Shown here piece after piece: positions 8,276 to 15,256 of a stretch of 37,405 bases of DNA. The notes below the pieces were generated by a model that was given only the letters and a program-made list of their open reading frames with translations, did not search any database and was not told the origin of the DNA. Position numbers and translations under genes: made by a program. This stretch comes from an uncultured Oscillospiraceae bacterium (GTDB taxonomy: Bacteria; Bacillota; Clostridia; Oscillospirales; Oscillospiraceae). Every line of letters starts with the position of its first letter. Within the stretch, counting starts at the first letter, position 1. Where the stretch lies: the NCBI GenBank assembly GCA_904395905.1, contig CAJFNZ010000013.1, positions 1-37,405 of the forward strand. Reading direction: 5' to 3'.

Positions 8276-8734
8276 TTAAACCTTGATGTCGGTGCGGCTG
8301 CCTCCGCCCGGCGGGGGCGCGAGGTTGTCTTCTTCTGCCAGGCCGCGGCGGCGCAGCGCCTTGTCAATCCGGTGAAGCCGCGTTTCCATCACCGTGCGGG
8401 CCGCCTTTTGCGCGCTGGAGAGCACCTGGGACTTCCCCAGTACGGCGTCCACCACCTGGGCGGTCTCCGCGGCCAGTTCCGGCGGGCAGTGCTGCGGCAG
8501 CTCCCGAAGCCGCATCTCCGGCAGGGAGAGCTCGGCCCGCAGCCGGGCCCGCTTCTGCTCCAGACCGCGGAGGGTCATCGAAAGCGCCTGCTCCTCTTTC
8601 ATGCAGTCGTTGACGGCCGGCAGGTCGTCGGCCTGGACGGCGGCGAGCTTCCGCTGTTCCACGGCGGTCAGCTGCTCCAGAATCGGTATCAGCTGCCGGA
8701 GGAACGCCAAGTAGTCGGAAAATGTGCGGCCCAT
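8276..8734 (-). CDS. flgN: FlgN-like export chaperone for FlgK/FlgL
   Basis: Cytosolic chaperone that escorts FlgK and FlgL to the export gate. The 152-residue product is almost entirely helical with heptad-like leucines, and has the family pattern near the N terminus (LAFLRQLIPILEQLTAVEQRKLAAVQADDLPAVNDCMKEEQAL), length typical of FlgN/YvyG. The ATG sits 3 nt after the flgM stop and its GGAGGAG site lies within the flgM 3' end, indicating coupling. Sequence conservation in this family is low; position directly between flgM and flgK is strong support. Confidence 0.88.
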   Translation of the reverse strand: MGRTFSDYLAFLRQLIPILEQLTAVEQRKLAAVQADDLPAVNDCMKEEQALSMTLRGLEQKRARLRAELSLPEMRLRELPQHCPPELAAETAQVVDAVLGKSQVLSSAQKAARTVMETRLHRIDKALRRRGLAEEDNLAPPPGGGSRTDIKV

Positions 8735-8737
8735 GGC

Positions 8738-9031
8738 TCACTCCTCCAGCAGCATCCGGGCGGCAATCTCGCCGGGATTGGGGTAATAGGAACCCTCCTG
8801 CAGCTGGGCCTGGAGCTGCTCCAGCTCGCTGCGGGTGGGACGGGTGCGGATCTGCTGGGAAATCTGCGCCGTCAGCTGCCGGATGCGGCCCTCGGCGCCC
8901 CGGAGCCGGTCGGAAAACTGAACCTGATCGAAGTTCTGCGACGATGCAGAGGGGCGCTTGGCGCCGGCGGCGCTGTGGGCGGAAAGTTCCCCCAGAGGGT
9001 GGAACGAATTGCGGTCGATGCGGAATGACAT
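8738..9031 (-). CDS. flgM: Anti-sigma-28 factor FlgM
   Basis: Binds and inhibits the flagellar sigma factor (SigD/FliA) until the hook is complete. The 97-residue product has a disordered Ser/Ala-rich N-terminal half and a C-terminal half with DQVQFSDRLRGAEGRIRQLT and EQLQAQLQEGSYYPNPGEIAARML, the last segment matching the sigma-binding helix pattern (G-x-Y-x-x-x-x-x-x-I-A-x-x-M/L). AAGGAGG lies upstream of the ATG. It is the first gene of the operon running flgM-flgN-flgK-flgL-DUF6470-fliW-csrA-yjfB, so the anti-sigma factor, junction proteins and CsrA antagonist are made together. Confidence 0.92.
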   Translation of the reverse strand: MSFRIDRNSFHPLGELSAHSAAGAKRPSASSQNFDQVQFSDRLRGAEGRIRQLTAQISQQIRTRPTRSELEQLQAQLQEGSYYPNPGEIAARMLLEE

Positions 9032-9107
9032 GGTAAGAACTCCTCCTTTGCCGCCGCAGCAGGCGGGGCTGGGGACGCGGAAACCGCGGTGAATCTGTAC
9101 AATGTAA

Positions 9108-9134
9108 ATATCGTCAAAATAAATAAAAAATTAA
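9108..9134 (-). promoter_or_regulatory. SigD(sigma-28)-like promoter for flagellar operon
   Basis: On the minus strand, GACGATAT at 9115-9108 matches 7 of 8 of the sigma-28 -10 element GCCGATAT, with TTAA (consensus TAAA) exactly 15 nt upstream at 9134-9131. It lies about 75 nt before flgM. The surroundings are very AT-rich compared with the rest of the window. Confidence 0.55.
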
Positions 9135-9148
9135 GTGGAAAGCAACTG

Positions 9149-9175
9149 TTATTTTTCTGCGAAACCGGTCGATAT
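9149..9175 (+). promoter_or_regulatory. Possible SigD-like promoter for hemerythrin genes
   Basis: GTCGATAT at 9168-9175 matches 7 of 8 of the sigma-28 -10 element; 15 nt upstream is TTAT, a poor -35 match. An overlapping TATAAT (9173-9178) could be a sigma-A -10, also with a weak -35. The promoter type is therefore undecided. Confidence 0.35.
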
Positions 9176-9268
9176 AATAATATTGAGGGAGCGACTTCCA
9201 AAATGAGGCTCTCTTAACAAATATTAAGAATTCCGCGGGTGCGGAAGCAAGAAAGGAATCCGAGAAGC

Positions 9269-9670
9269 ATGAAGTATGAACTGACGCCAGACCTGTTGAC
9301 CGGCAATGCCCTGATTGACTCGGAGCATCGCCAGCTGTTCGCCGCCATCAACGACCTGATGGACGCCTGCTCGCAGGGCAAGGGACGCGACAAGATTATC
9401 TCGACGGCCAAATTCCTCACCGGCTATGTGGCCAAGCACTTCGGCGATGAGGAGCAGCTGCAGATGCGCAGCAAATACCCCAACTACCCGGCCCACAAGC
9501 AGTTCCACGACGGGTACCGCCGGAAGCTGGACGAGACGGCCCAGCAGCTGATTGCCGAGGGGGCCACGGTCCGGGCGCTGGGCGCGCTGAACCAGGAGGT
9601 GGCGACGCTGGTTTCCCATATCCGCACCGAAGACAAGCGCCTGGCCAAGCACGTCCGCGGGGAGAAGTGA
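9269..9670 (+). CDS. Bacteriohemerythrin, copy 1
   Basis: Non-haem diiron oxygen-binding four-helix protein of 133 residues. All expected iron ligands can be placed: H20 (IDSEHRQL), H57 and E61 (KHFGDEE), H76 and H80 (HKQFH), H117 and D122 (SHIRTED). The frame is open 30 nt further upstream, but the ATG at 9269 is preferred because it aligns with the start of the following paralogue and has GAAAGGA upstream. It lies divergent to the flagellar operon, a position that suggests supply or sensing of oxygen in relation to motility, though that is inference. It is followed 1 nt later by a second copy. Confidence 0.93.
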   Translation: MKYELTPDLLTGNALIDSEHRQLFAAINDLMDACSQGKGRDKIISTAKFLTGYVAKHFGDEEQLQMRSKYPNYPAHKQFHDGYRRKLDETAQQLIAEGATVRALGALNQEVATLVSHIRTEDKRLAKHVRGEK

Positions 9671-9671
9671 G

Positions 9672-10079
9672 GTGGCGTTGACGTATGAACTGACGCCGGA
9701 CCTGGTGACGGGCAATGCGTTGATTGATTCGGAGCACCGGCAGCTGCTGGCCACCGTCAACAACCTGATGGACGCCTGCTCCCAGGGGCATGGCCGGGAA
9801 AAAAGCCTGGAGGTCTTCGAGTACCTGCTCGGCTACGTCAAGAAGCACTTTGCCGACGAGGAACGGCTCCAGACCCAAACGAAGTATCCCGACTACCCGG
9901 CGCACAAGCAGTTTCACGACCGCTACAAGAAGGAGCTGGAAGCGCTGGCGCAGGACCTGCGGGCGGAGGGGCCCACCGTCAAAACGCTCGGCGTGCTGAA
10001 TCAGCAGGTGGGGGTGCTGGTGTCCCACATCCGCATGGAGGACAAGAAACTGGCCAAGCACGTGCGGGAGCACGGCTGA
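9672..10079 (+). CDS. Bacteriohemerythrin, copy 2
   Basis: A 135-residue paralogue of the preceding gene, collinear over its whole length; the two share YELTPDL-x-TGNALIDSEHRQL and most of the C-terminal helix. Ligands: H22, H59, E63, H78, H82, H119, D124. The start is GTG at 9672, 1 nt after the stop of copy 1, with GGAGAAG just upstream inside copy 1. The pair is a tandem duplication in which all metal ligands are kept, so both are probably functional. The copies differ most in the second helix (STAKFLTGYVAKHFGDEE against EVFEYLLGYVKKHFADEE). No chemoreceptor or GGDEF domain is attached. Confidence 0.92.
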   Translation: MALTYELTPDLVTGNALIDSEHRQLLATVNNLMDACSQGHGREKSLEVFEYLLGYVKKHFADEERLQTQTKYPDYPAHKQFHDRYKKELEALAQDLRAEGPTVKTLGVLNQQVGVLVSHIRMEDKKLAKHVREHG

Positions 10080-10120
10080 GCCGGCGGCCTTCTACAACTA
10101 TATAATATAGCATCTGCGAA

Positions 10121-10148
10121 GAAGCGGGCGGCATCTGCCGCCCGCTTC
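10121..10148 (+). terminator. Strong hairpin after hemerythrins, no U-tract
   Basis: Perfect 13-bp GC-rich inverted repeat (10121-10133 and 10136-10148). No run of T follows, so it may be an mRNA-stabilising hairpin or a poor terminator. Confidence 0.45.
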
Positions 10149-10183
10149 CGGCTGCCGCTGCGGGAAATCCGGTGAAAAAAGGA

Positions 10184-10212
10184 TTGACATTCGGGGTGGC
10201 ATCTCCTATAAT
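10184..10212 (+). promoter_or_regulatory. Perfect consensus sigma-A promoter of DUF177-rpmF
   Basis: TTGACA (10184-10189), 17-nt spacer, TATAAT (10207-10212). Transcription would start near 10219, leaving a short leader before the start at 10246. A perfect consensus fits a ribosomal protein operon. Confidence 0.92.
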
Positions 10213-10245
10213 AGATACCGCATGACGAAAGGATGGGGGAGGGCC

Positions 10246-10743
10246 ATGCTGCTCAGCGTATCCAAGATTCTCGACAGCCCCGGCGGCGTCGTTCCCTATG
10301 AGATGACGCTGGACCTGAGCGGGGAGACCTTCGGCAGCTGCCAACCCGTAACGGAGCCGGTGCGGTGCCGCGGCCAGGTCCGCAACACTGCCGGCGTCCT
10401 GGTCCTGACGGGTACGCTCTCCACGACGCTCCACGGCGTCTGCGACCGCTGCGCCTCGCCCTTTGCGCGGGACGTGACGTTCCCGGTGGAGGCCGTCCTG
10501 GTCCGCCAGCTGGAACACGAGGACGACGCCGACCAGTGGACGTTCCTGCTCCAGGGGGACAGCGTCGATTTGGACGAGGTGATGACCACGGCCTTCGTGC
10601 TGTCCATGGAGTCCAAACTCCTGTGCAAAGAGGACTGCAAGGGCCTGTGCCCGACCTGCGGCAAGAACCTCAACGAAGGGCCCTGCTCGTGCAGGCCGGA
10701 GCCGGATCCCCGCCTGGCCGTCCTCGCAAAGCTCCTCAAGTAA
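10246..10743 (+). CDS. DUF177 (YceD-like) protein
   Basis: A 165-residue member of the DUF177/YceD family, almost always encoded upstream of rpmF; in plants and bacteria the family is linked to 23S rRNA accumulation. Seen: MLLSVSKILDSPGG start, VTEPVRCRGQVRNTAGVL, a CDRC pair (HGVCDRCASPF), and the C-terminal cysteine cluster CKEDCKGLCPTCGKNL followed by CSC, likely metal-binding. An ATG 24 nt upstream (10222) is in frame, but it lies about 3 nt from the predicted transcription start, so the ATG at 10246 with GGGGGAGGG in front is preferred. It precedes rpmF by 49 nt. Confidence 0.9.
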   Translation: MLLSVSKILDSPGGVVPYEMTLDLSGETFGSCQPVTEPVRCRGQVRNTAGVLVLTGTLSTTLHGVCDRCASPFARDVTFPVEAVLVRQLEHEDDADQWTFLLQGDSVDLDEVMTTAFVLSMESKLLCKEDCKGLCPTCGKNLNEGPCSCRPEPDPRLAVLAKLLK

Positions 10744-10792
10744 TCGCATCACAAGCCCATGCCGTCAGGCATTGACCAAGGAGGTGTCACCG

Positions 10793-10978
10793 ATGGCTGT
10801 CCCCAAGTGTAAAGTGTCCAAGGCGAGACGCGACAAGAGACGCAGCTCCCACTGGAAGCTGACCGTCCCGGGCGTGGTCGCCTGCCCCAAGTGCGGCGCT
10901 CCCCGTCTGCCCCACAGAGCGTGCAAGGCTTGTGGAACGTACAATGGACGCGAGGTCTTCGCCGTGGAGGCGAAGTGA
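10793..10978 (+). CDS. rpmF: 50S ribosomal protein L32
   Basis: A 61-residue large-subunit protein. It begins MAVPKCKVSKARRDKRRSSHWKL and carries two Cys pairs, CPKCG and CKACG, i.e. the zinc-binding (C+) form of L32. The ATG at 10793 is chosen over an earlier in-frame start because the full Shine-Dalgarno AAGGAGGTG lies at 10778-10786. It is transcribed with the DUF177 gene from the consensus promoter and followed by a terminator. Confidence 0.97.
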   Translation: MAVPKCKVSKARRDKRRSSHWKLTVPGVVACPKCGAPRLPHRACKACGTYNGREVFAVEAK

Positions 10979-10997
10979 GCCTTCGCAGCAGAGAATG

Positions 10998-11029
10998 AAG
11001 AGGCCGGTCGTGAGATCCGCCTCTTTTTT
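10998..11029 (+). terminator. Terminator after rpmF
   Basis: GAGGC (11000-11004) pairs with GCCTC (11019-11023) and the stem extends inward with one mismatch; TTTTTT follows at 11024-11029. A second GC-rich hairpin (GGGGGCG at 11038-11044 with CGCCCCC at 11050-11056) without a U-tract lies between this and der. Confidence 0.85.
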
Positions 11030-11089
11030 CTCTGTCCGGGGGCGTTCCGCGCCCCCCTTGCGCCATAGACTAGATTAGGAGGTGGCTCC

Positions 11090-12418
11090 ATGGCGAAGCC
11101 CATTGTCGCCATCGTAGGGCGGCCCAACGTGGGCAAGTCCCTGCTGTTCAACAAGCTGACCGGCCGCCGGACGGCCATCGTCGAGGACACGCCCGGCGTC
11201 ACGCGGGACCGGATCTACGGGGACTGCGAGTGGAACGGCCGCGTCTTCTCCCTGGTGGACACCGGCGGCATCGAGCCGGGCACCGACAGCGAAATGCTCC
11301 GCTTCATGCGCCGGCAGGCGGAAATCGCCATCGAGACGGCCGACGCCATCATCATGGTCACCGACGTCACCGTGGGCATGACCGCCGCCGACAGCCAGGT
11401 GGCGGCGATGCTCCAGCGCTCAAAAAAGCCGGTCATCCTGGCCGTCAACAAGTGCGACAGCGTCGGGCCGGTGAACCCCGACGTCTACGAGTTCTACGGC
11501 CTGGGCCTGGGGGACCCCATCGAGGTCTCCGCCGTCCACGGCCACGGCACCGGCGATTTGCTCGACGCCTGCGTGGCCGCCCTTCCCCCCGAGACGGCGG
11601 AGGCGGAGGACGAGGACGTCATCAAGGTGGCCATCATCGGCAAGCCCAACGTGGGCAAGTCCAGCCTGCTGAACCGGATCCTCGGGGAGGAGCGGGTCAT
11701 CGTCTCCAATGTGGCCGGCACCACCCGGGACGCCATCGACAGCGACTTTGAAAACGAGTGGGGCCGCTACCGCTTCATCGACACCGCCGGGATGCGCCGG
11801 AAGTCCAAGGTGGACGACGCCGTGGAGCGGTACAGCAACCTGCGGACCGTGGCGGCCATCGAGCGGGCGGACGTGTGCCTGATTCTCCTGGACGCCCAGG
11901 AGGGCGTCACCGACCAGGACACGAAGATTGCGGGCCTGGCCCACGAGGCCGGCAAGGCCTCCATCCTGGTGGTCAACAAGTGGGACGCCGTGGAGAAGGA
12001 GACCGGCACCATGGCCAAGATGACCGAGGAGGTCCGCCAGGGCCTCTCCTATATGTCCTATGCGCCGGTGGTGTTCCTGTCGGCCCTGACGGGCCAGCGG
12101 GTGGACCGGATCTTCGAGCAGATCAACGCCGTGGCCAACGCCGCGGCCATGCGGATTACCACGGGCACCCTCAACGGCATCCTGGAGGACGCCACGGCCC
12201 GCGTCCAGCCGCCCTCGGACAAGGGCCGGCGGCTGAAGCTCTACTATATGACCCAGGCGGGCGTCAAGCCGCCCCACTTTGTGGTCTTCTGCAACGACGC
12301 GCGGCTGTTCCACTTCTCCTATCAGCGGTACCTGGAGAACCAGATCCGGGCCGTCTACGGCCTGGTGGGCACGCCCATCCGCCTGACCATCCGCCAGAAG
12401 GGCGACAAGGAGGGATAG
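11090..12418 (+). CDS. der: Ribosome-assembly GTPase Der (EngA)
   Basis: Double-domain GTPase needed for 50S subunit assembly. The 442-residue product has two complete G domains: first with GRPNVGKS, DTPGVTRD, DTGGIE and NKCD; second (from about residue 178) with GKPNVGKS, GTTRDAID, DTAGMRRK and NKWD; then a KH-like C-terminal domain (about 355-442). Length is typical. AGGAGG precedes the ATG. The plsY start follows the der stop after 2 nt and gpsA comes next, the standard der-plsY-gpsA cluster of Bacillota. The promoter is not clear; a GC-rich hairpin lies about 35 nt upstream of the start. Confidence 0.98.
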   Translation: MAKPIVAIVGRPNVGKSLLFNKLTGRRTAIVEDTPGVTRDRIYGDCEWNGRVFSLVDTGGIEPGTDSEMLRFMRRQAEIAIETADAIIMVTDVTVGMTAADSQVAAMLQRSKKPVILAVNKCDSVGPVNPDVYEFYGLGLGDPIEVSAVHGHGTGDLLDACVAALPPETAEAEDEDVIKVAIIGKPNVGKSSLLNRILGEERVIVSNVAGTTRDAIDSDFENEWGRYRFIDTAGMRRKSKVDDAVERYSNLRTVAAIERADVCLILLDAQEGVTDQDTKIAGLAHEAGKASILVVNKWDAVEKETGTMAKMTEEVRQGLSYMSYAPVVFLSALTGQRVDRIFEQINAVANAAAMRITTGTLNGILEDATARVQPPSDKGRRLKLYYMTQAGVKPPHFVVFCNDARLFHFSYQRYLENQIRAVYGLVGTPIRLTIRQKGDKEG

Positions 12419-12420
12419 GG

Positions 12421-13047
12421 ATGTTCTGGCTATTCCTGGTTCTGACCGCGGCGGCCGGCTACCTGCTGGGGAACCTGAACGGGGCGATTCTCGTCTCGAA
12501 GCTGCTGCTGCGGGAGGACGTGCGCACCCACGGCAGCGGCAACGCGGGGCTGACCAACTTCTTCCGCAGCTACGGCGGCGCCAAGACCCTGCTGGTGCTG
12601 GCCATCGACGTGGGAAAGACCCTGGCGGCGGCGTTCCTGGGGGCGTGGCTCCTGGGCCGCTTCGGCATGGCCGATTTGGGGGAGATGGTCGGCGGCACGG
12701 CCACGATTCTCGGGCATATGTTCCCGGCTGCCTTCCAGTTCCGGGGCGGCAAGGGAATCCTCTGCGGCGCCACGCTGGGCGGCGTCCTGGACTGGAGGAT
12801 ACTGGCGGCGCTGCTGGCGGTGTTCCTCATCGCCGTCGTCCTCACCCGGTACGTCTCCCTGGGCTCCTGCCTGGGGGCGGTGGTCTTTACGCCGGCGGTG
12901 GCGCTCTGCTACCCGGGACGGTATCTGCTGTGGGTTCTCGCTTTGGCGGTGAGCCTGGGCGCGCTGTATATGCACCGGGGCAACCTCTCGCGGATTGTCC
13001 ACGGGACGGAGAGCAAGCTGAGCTTCCACCGGAAGCCGCGGCAGTAG
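12421..13047 (+). CDS. plsY: Acyl-phosphate:glycerol-3-phosphate acyltransferase PlsY
   Basis: Membrane enzyme that transfers an acyl group from acyl phosphate to glycerol-3-phosphate, the first step of phosphatidic acid synthesis in Gram-positives. The 208-residue product has about five to six hydrophobic segments and the three PlsY motifs: HGSGNAGLTNFFRSYG (about residues 39-54), GHMFPAAFQFRGGKGI (about 98-113), and the C-terminal loop MHRGNLSRIVHGTESKL. ATG at 12421 follows the der stop by 2 nt. It acts just downstream of GpsA, encoded by the next gene, which makes its substrate. Confidence 0.96.
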   Translation: MFWLFLVLTAAAGYLLGNLNGAILVSKLLLREDVRTHGSGNAGLTNFFRSYGGAKTLLVLAIDVGKTLAAAFLGAWLLGRFGMADLGEMVGGTATILGHMFPAAFQFRGGKGILCGATLGGVLDWRILAALLAVFLIAVVLTRYVSLGSCLGAVVFTPAVALCYPGRYLLWVLALAVSLGALYMHRGNLSRIVHGTESKLSFHRKPRQ

Positions 13048-13058
13048 GAGGTGTGCCG

Positions 13059-14060
13059 ATGGAACTGGCAGTCATCGGAAGCGGCGGCTGGGGCACGGCC
13101 CTGGCGCGGCTGCTGGCGGGGAACGGCCACGCCGTGACCCTGATTTCCCACCGGCAGGCGGCCGCCGAGCGGCTGGCACGGGAGCGGGAGAACCCCCTGC
13201 TGCCCGGCGTCCGGCTGCCGGAGATGGCCTTCACGGCCGACCTGGCCGCCGCGGCCGGGAAGCCCATGGCGGTCCTGGCGACGCCCTCCTTTGCCGTCCG
13301 GGAGACGGCCCGGGCCCTGGCGCCCGTCCTGGCCCCGGAGACCGTGATGGTGTCGGTGGCCAAGGGCATCGAGGCCGGCACAGGGCTGCGGCTGAGCGAG
13401 ATAATCGAGGCGGAGACCGGTTGCCGGACGGCGGTCCTCTGCGGCCCGTCCCACGCCGAGGAGGTGGGCCGGGACATCCCCACCGGGTGCGTCTCGGCCT
13501 GCGGCGACATCGCCGTGGCCGAGCTGGTCCAGGACACCTTTATGAACGAGCGCTTCCGGGTCTACACCACCACCGACGTGGTGGGCGTGGAGCTGGCGGC
13601 GGCGCTGAAAAATGTCATCGCCCTGTGCGCCGGCATCAGCGACGGCATGGGCTTTGGCGACAACACCCGGGCGCTGCTCATCACCCGGGGCCTCACGGAG
13701 ACGGCCCGGCTGGGGGTGGCGCTGGGCGGCCGCTCGGAGACCTTTGCGGGCCTGGCCGGCGTCGGGGACCTGATTGTCACCTGTACTTCGATGCACTCCC
13801 GGAACCGGCGGGCCGGAATCCTCATCGGCCAGGGCCGGGCGCCCCAGGCGGCCATGGACGCCGTGGGGGCCGTGGTGGAGGGATACTACGCGGCGCGGTC
13901 CGCCCACCAGCTGGCGGAAAAGGCCGGCGTGGAGATGCCCATCGCCAGCCAGGCCTACCAGGTGCTCTATGAGGGGCGGGACCCCCGGGCGGCCATGCAC
14001 CAGCTGATGACCCGGGGCAAGCGCCACGAGTTTGAAGATGCCGGCTGGCACCGGCCGTAG
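13059..14060 (+). CDS. gpsA: NAD(P)-dependent glycerol-3-phosphate dehydrogenase
   Basis: Reduces dihydroxyacetone phosphate to sn-glycerol-3-phosphate for phospholipid synthesis. The 333-residue product starts with a Rossmann motif (GSGGWGTAL), has VAKGIE, CGPSHAEEV, the catalytic-lysine helix AALKNVIAL, GLTETARLGVALGG and the SRNRRAGILIGQG loop. The start at 13059 follows AGGAGG, 11 nt after plsY; the longer upstream open frame is an overlap with plsY and is discounted. Shares an operon with plsY, whose substrate it supplies. A GC-rich hairpin follows. Confidence 0.97.
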   Translation: MELAVIGSGGWGTALARLLAGNGHAVTLISHRQAAAERLARERENPLLPGVRLPEMAFTADLAAAAGKPMAVLATPSFAVRETARALAPVLAPETVMVSVAKGIEAGTGLRLSEIIEAETGCRTAVLCGPSHAEEVGRDIPTGCVSACGDIAVAELVQDTFMNERFRVYTTTDVVGVELAAALKNVIALCAGISDGMGFGDNTRALLITRGLTETARLGVALGGRSETFAGLAGVGDLIVTCTSMHSRNRRAGILIGQGRAPQAAMDAVGAVVEGYYAARSAHQLAEKAGVEMPIASQAYQVLYEGRDPRAAMHQLMTRGKRHEFEDAGWHRP

Positions 14061-14066
14061 ACAGAG

Positions 14067-14106
14067 AATGGCCGCCGCGGCGCACGGTGCATCGCGGCGG
14101 CCGTTT
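14067..14106 (+). terminator. Probable terminator after gpsA
   Basis: GGCCGCCGCG at 14070-14079 pairs with CGCGGCGGCC at 14093-14102, extended by A-T pairs; GTTT follows. The U-tract is short. Convergent with the lipoprotein gene at 14111-14380. Confidence 0.6.
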
Positions 14107-14110
14107 CGGG

Positions 14111-14380
14111 TTACTGCTCCATGCCGGCGCCCATGGCGTCGGTGTTGCTCGGCTTGGGCACCGACGGATGGCGGGCCCGGCGGCTCTCCCACTCCCGGCG
14201 GGCCTTTTCGTTGGTGCCGTTGACGCGGCCGTCGTCGGTGGTGGAGACGTTGCCGTGCCACTCCTCGGTGTCAACGCCGGTCCGGTAGGCCGGGGAGCGG
14301 GTGTCGGCCACGGTGTTGGCGCAGGCCGTCAGCAGGGCGGCCAGCGCCAGGGCCGCCGCCATGGAAAAATAACGCTTCAT
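14111..14380 (-). CDS. Small hypothetical lipoprotein
   Basis: An 89-residue product with a clear lipoprotein signal peptide: MKRYFSMAAALALAALLTAC, Cys at 20 in the box LTAC. The mature part is short, hydrophilic and charged (TEEWHGN, EKARREWESRRARHP, ending MGAGMEQ), without recognisable domain or further cysteines; probably an unstructured membrane-anchored peptide. GAGGAGG precedes the ATG. It is alone on the minus strand, convergent to gpsA and divergent to the ferredoxin gene. Function unknown. Confidence 0.8.
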   Translation of the reverse strand: MKRYFSMAAALALAALLTACANTVADTRSPAYRTGVDTEEWHGNVSTTDDGRVNGTNEKARREWESRRARHPSVPKPSNTDAMGAGMEQ

Positions 14381-14434
14381 GGAATCTCCTCCTCATAGGT
14401 CTTGTCAGCTTTCGCTGTCCTTAGTATGGTGCAA

Positions 14435-14446
14435 AATCGGCCGATT
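14435..14446. promoter_or_regulatory. Perfect 12-bp palindrome, possible operator
   Basis: AATCGGCCGATT lies 54 nt upstream of the minus-strand lipoprotein start and 75 nt upstream of the ferredoxin promoter. It could be a repressor site for the divergent genes; no regulator is identified. Confidence 0.3.
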
Positions 14447-14520
14447 ACTCCGGAGGAGGCTGGTGATTCCTGGGATGGGCGGATTGCGCCGCAAACGCGG
14501 CGGCCGGAAGAAAATGATGG

Positions 14521-14549
14521 TTGATTCTTTGGCCGGCAGCCTGTATAAT
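14521..14549 (+). promoter_or_regulatory. Sigma-A promoter of the ferredoxin gene
   Basis: TTGATT (14521-14526), 17-nt spacer, TATAAT (14544-14549). The resulting leader of about 110 nt before the start at 14667 is long for one gene and may hold regulation; I see no known riboswitch in it. Confidence 0.8.
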
Positions 14550-14666
14550 ATTTTTTGTTGAAAACGCGGTTCTTCCGGCTGCCGCTCCCCATCCGCGGGA
14601 CGGCGTTCGGCGGGACGCAGCAGCGACGGATTGTGAACATAAAATCAGGTAAAGGGGTATTTCCAT

Positions 14667-15053
14667 ATGAAACGTCTGACGGTCAAGAAGGACCATCCGT
14701 GCATGGCATGTCTGGAGTGCGTCCAGGCCTGCTCCAAGGCCTTCTATAAGGAGTTCCATCCCGACAAGTCCTGCATCCAGATTGTCGTGGGGAAGGACGG
14801 GGCCGCCAAGCCCAACGTCTGCGTCCAGTGCGGCAAGTGCGCCAAGGCCTGTGAGGCCGGGGCCATCACCCAGAACGCCAAGGGCGTGTACACCATCAAC
14901 AAGAAGCTTTGCACCCAGTGCGGCAAGTGCGCGGAGGTCTGTCCGTTCCACGTGCTGGTGAAGATGCCGGAGCAGCCGGCCTCCAAGTGCATCGCCTGCG
15001 GCATCTGCGTCAAGGCATGTCCGATGGAGATCCTGGAGATTGTGGAGAAGTAA
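14667..15053 (+). CDS. Ferredoxin-like protein with four 4Fe-4S motifs
   Basis: Electron-transfer protein of 128 residues with four CxxCxxCxxxC motifs: Cys 12/15/18/22, 52/55/58/62, 82/85/88/92 and 108/111/114/118, enough for four 4Fe-4S clusters; Cys36 is extra. The last Cys is followed by Pro only in motifs 3 and 4. Overall pattern resembles HycB/CooF-type iron-sulfur subunits of hydrogenases and oxidoreductases, but the protein is shorter and no catalytic partner is adjacent. No signal peptide, so cytoplasmic. AAAGGGG lies about 11 nt before the ATG. Monocistronic, with its own promoter and terminator hairpins on both sides. The partner enzyme is unknown. Confidence 0.9.
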   Translation: MKRLTVKKDHPCMACLECVQACSKAFYKEFHPDKSCIQIVVGKDGAAKPNVCVQCGKCAKACEAGAITQNAKGVYTINKKLCTQCGKCAEVCPFHVLVKMPEQPASKCIACGICVKACPMEILEIVEK

Positions 15054-15064
15054 GCCGTGAAACC

Positions 15065-15103
15065 GCCGCCCCCGCCCGGAGCCTGTCCGGTCGGGGGCGG
15101 CTT
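15065..15103 (+). terminator. Hairpin after ferredoxin gene
   Basis: GCCGCCCCCG (15065-15074) pairs with CGGGGGCGGC (15092-15101), with a further 5-bp inner stem. Only TTG follows, so termination may be completed at the next hairpin (15220). Confidence 0.55.
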
Positions 15104-15219
15104 GTCGCTGGAGCACGGTCGGAGCGTGTGGGTTTCCGAGAACTGCCGGAGGGCAGGGAGGCGTTCGGCGGCGCTTGGCCATCCAGCTGGCGTTCGACCG
15201 CCCGGCACCATAAAAATGG

Positions 15220-15256
15220 CGGGCCGCCCATTTGGGCGGCCCGTTTGTTGTTTTTT
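15220..15256. terminator. Bidirectional terminator between ferredoxin and EamA genes
   Basis: Perfect 10-bp stem 15220-15229 / 15234-15243 with ATTT loop; plus strand continues TTTGTTGTTTTTT, minus strand CATTTTTA. Good U-tracts on both sides. Confidence 0.87.

Noticed and set aside
5291-9028. Very long open frame of 1245 codons on the plus strand
   Set aside because: Antisense to flgL, flgK, flgN and flgM; low-complexity Gly/Val/His/Gln composition typical of the reverse of GC-rich coding DNA.
10080-10183. TATAATAT at about 10100 as another promoter
   Set aside because: No acceptable -35 at 15-19 nt; the perfect promoter at 10184 accounts for the downstream genes.
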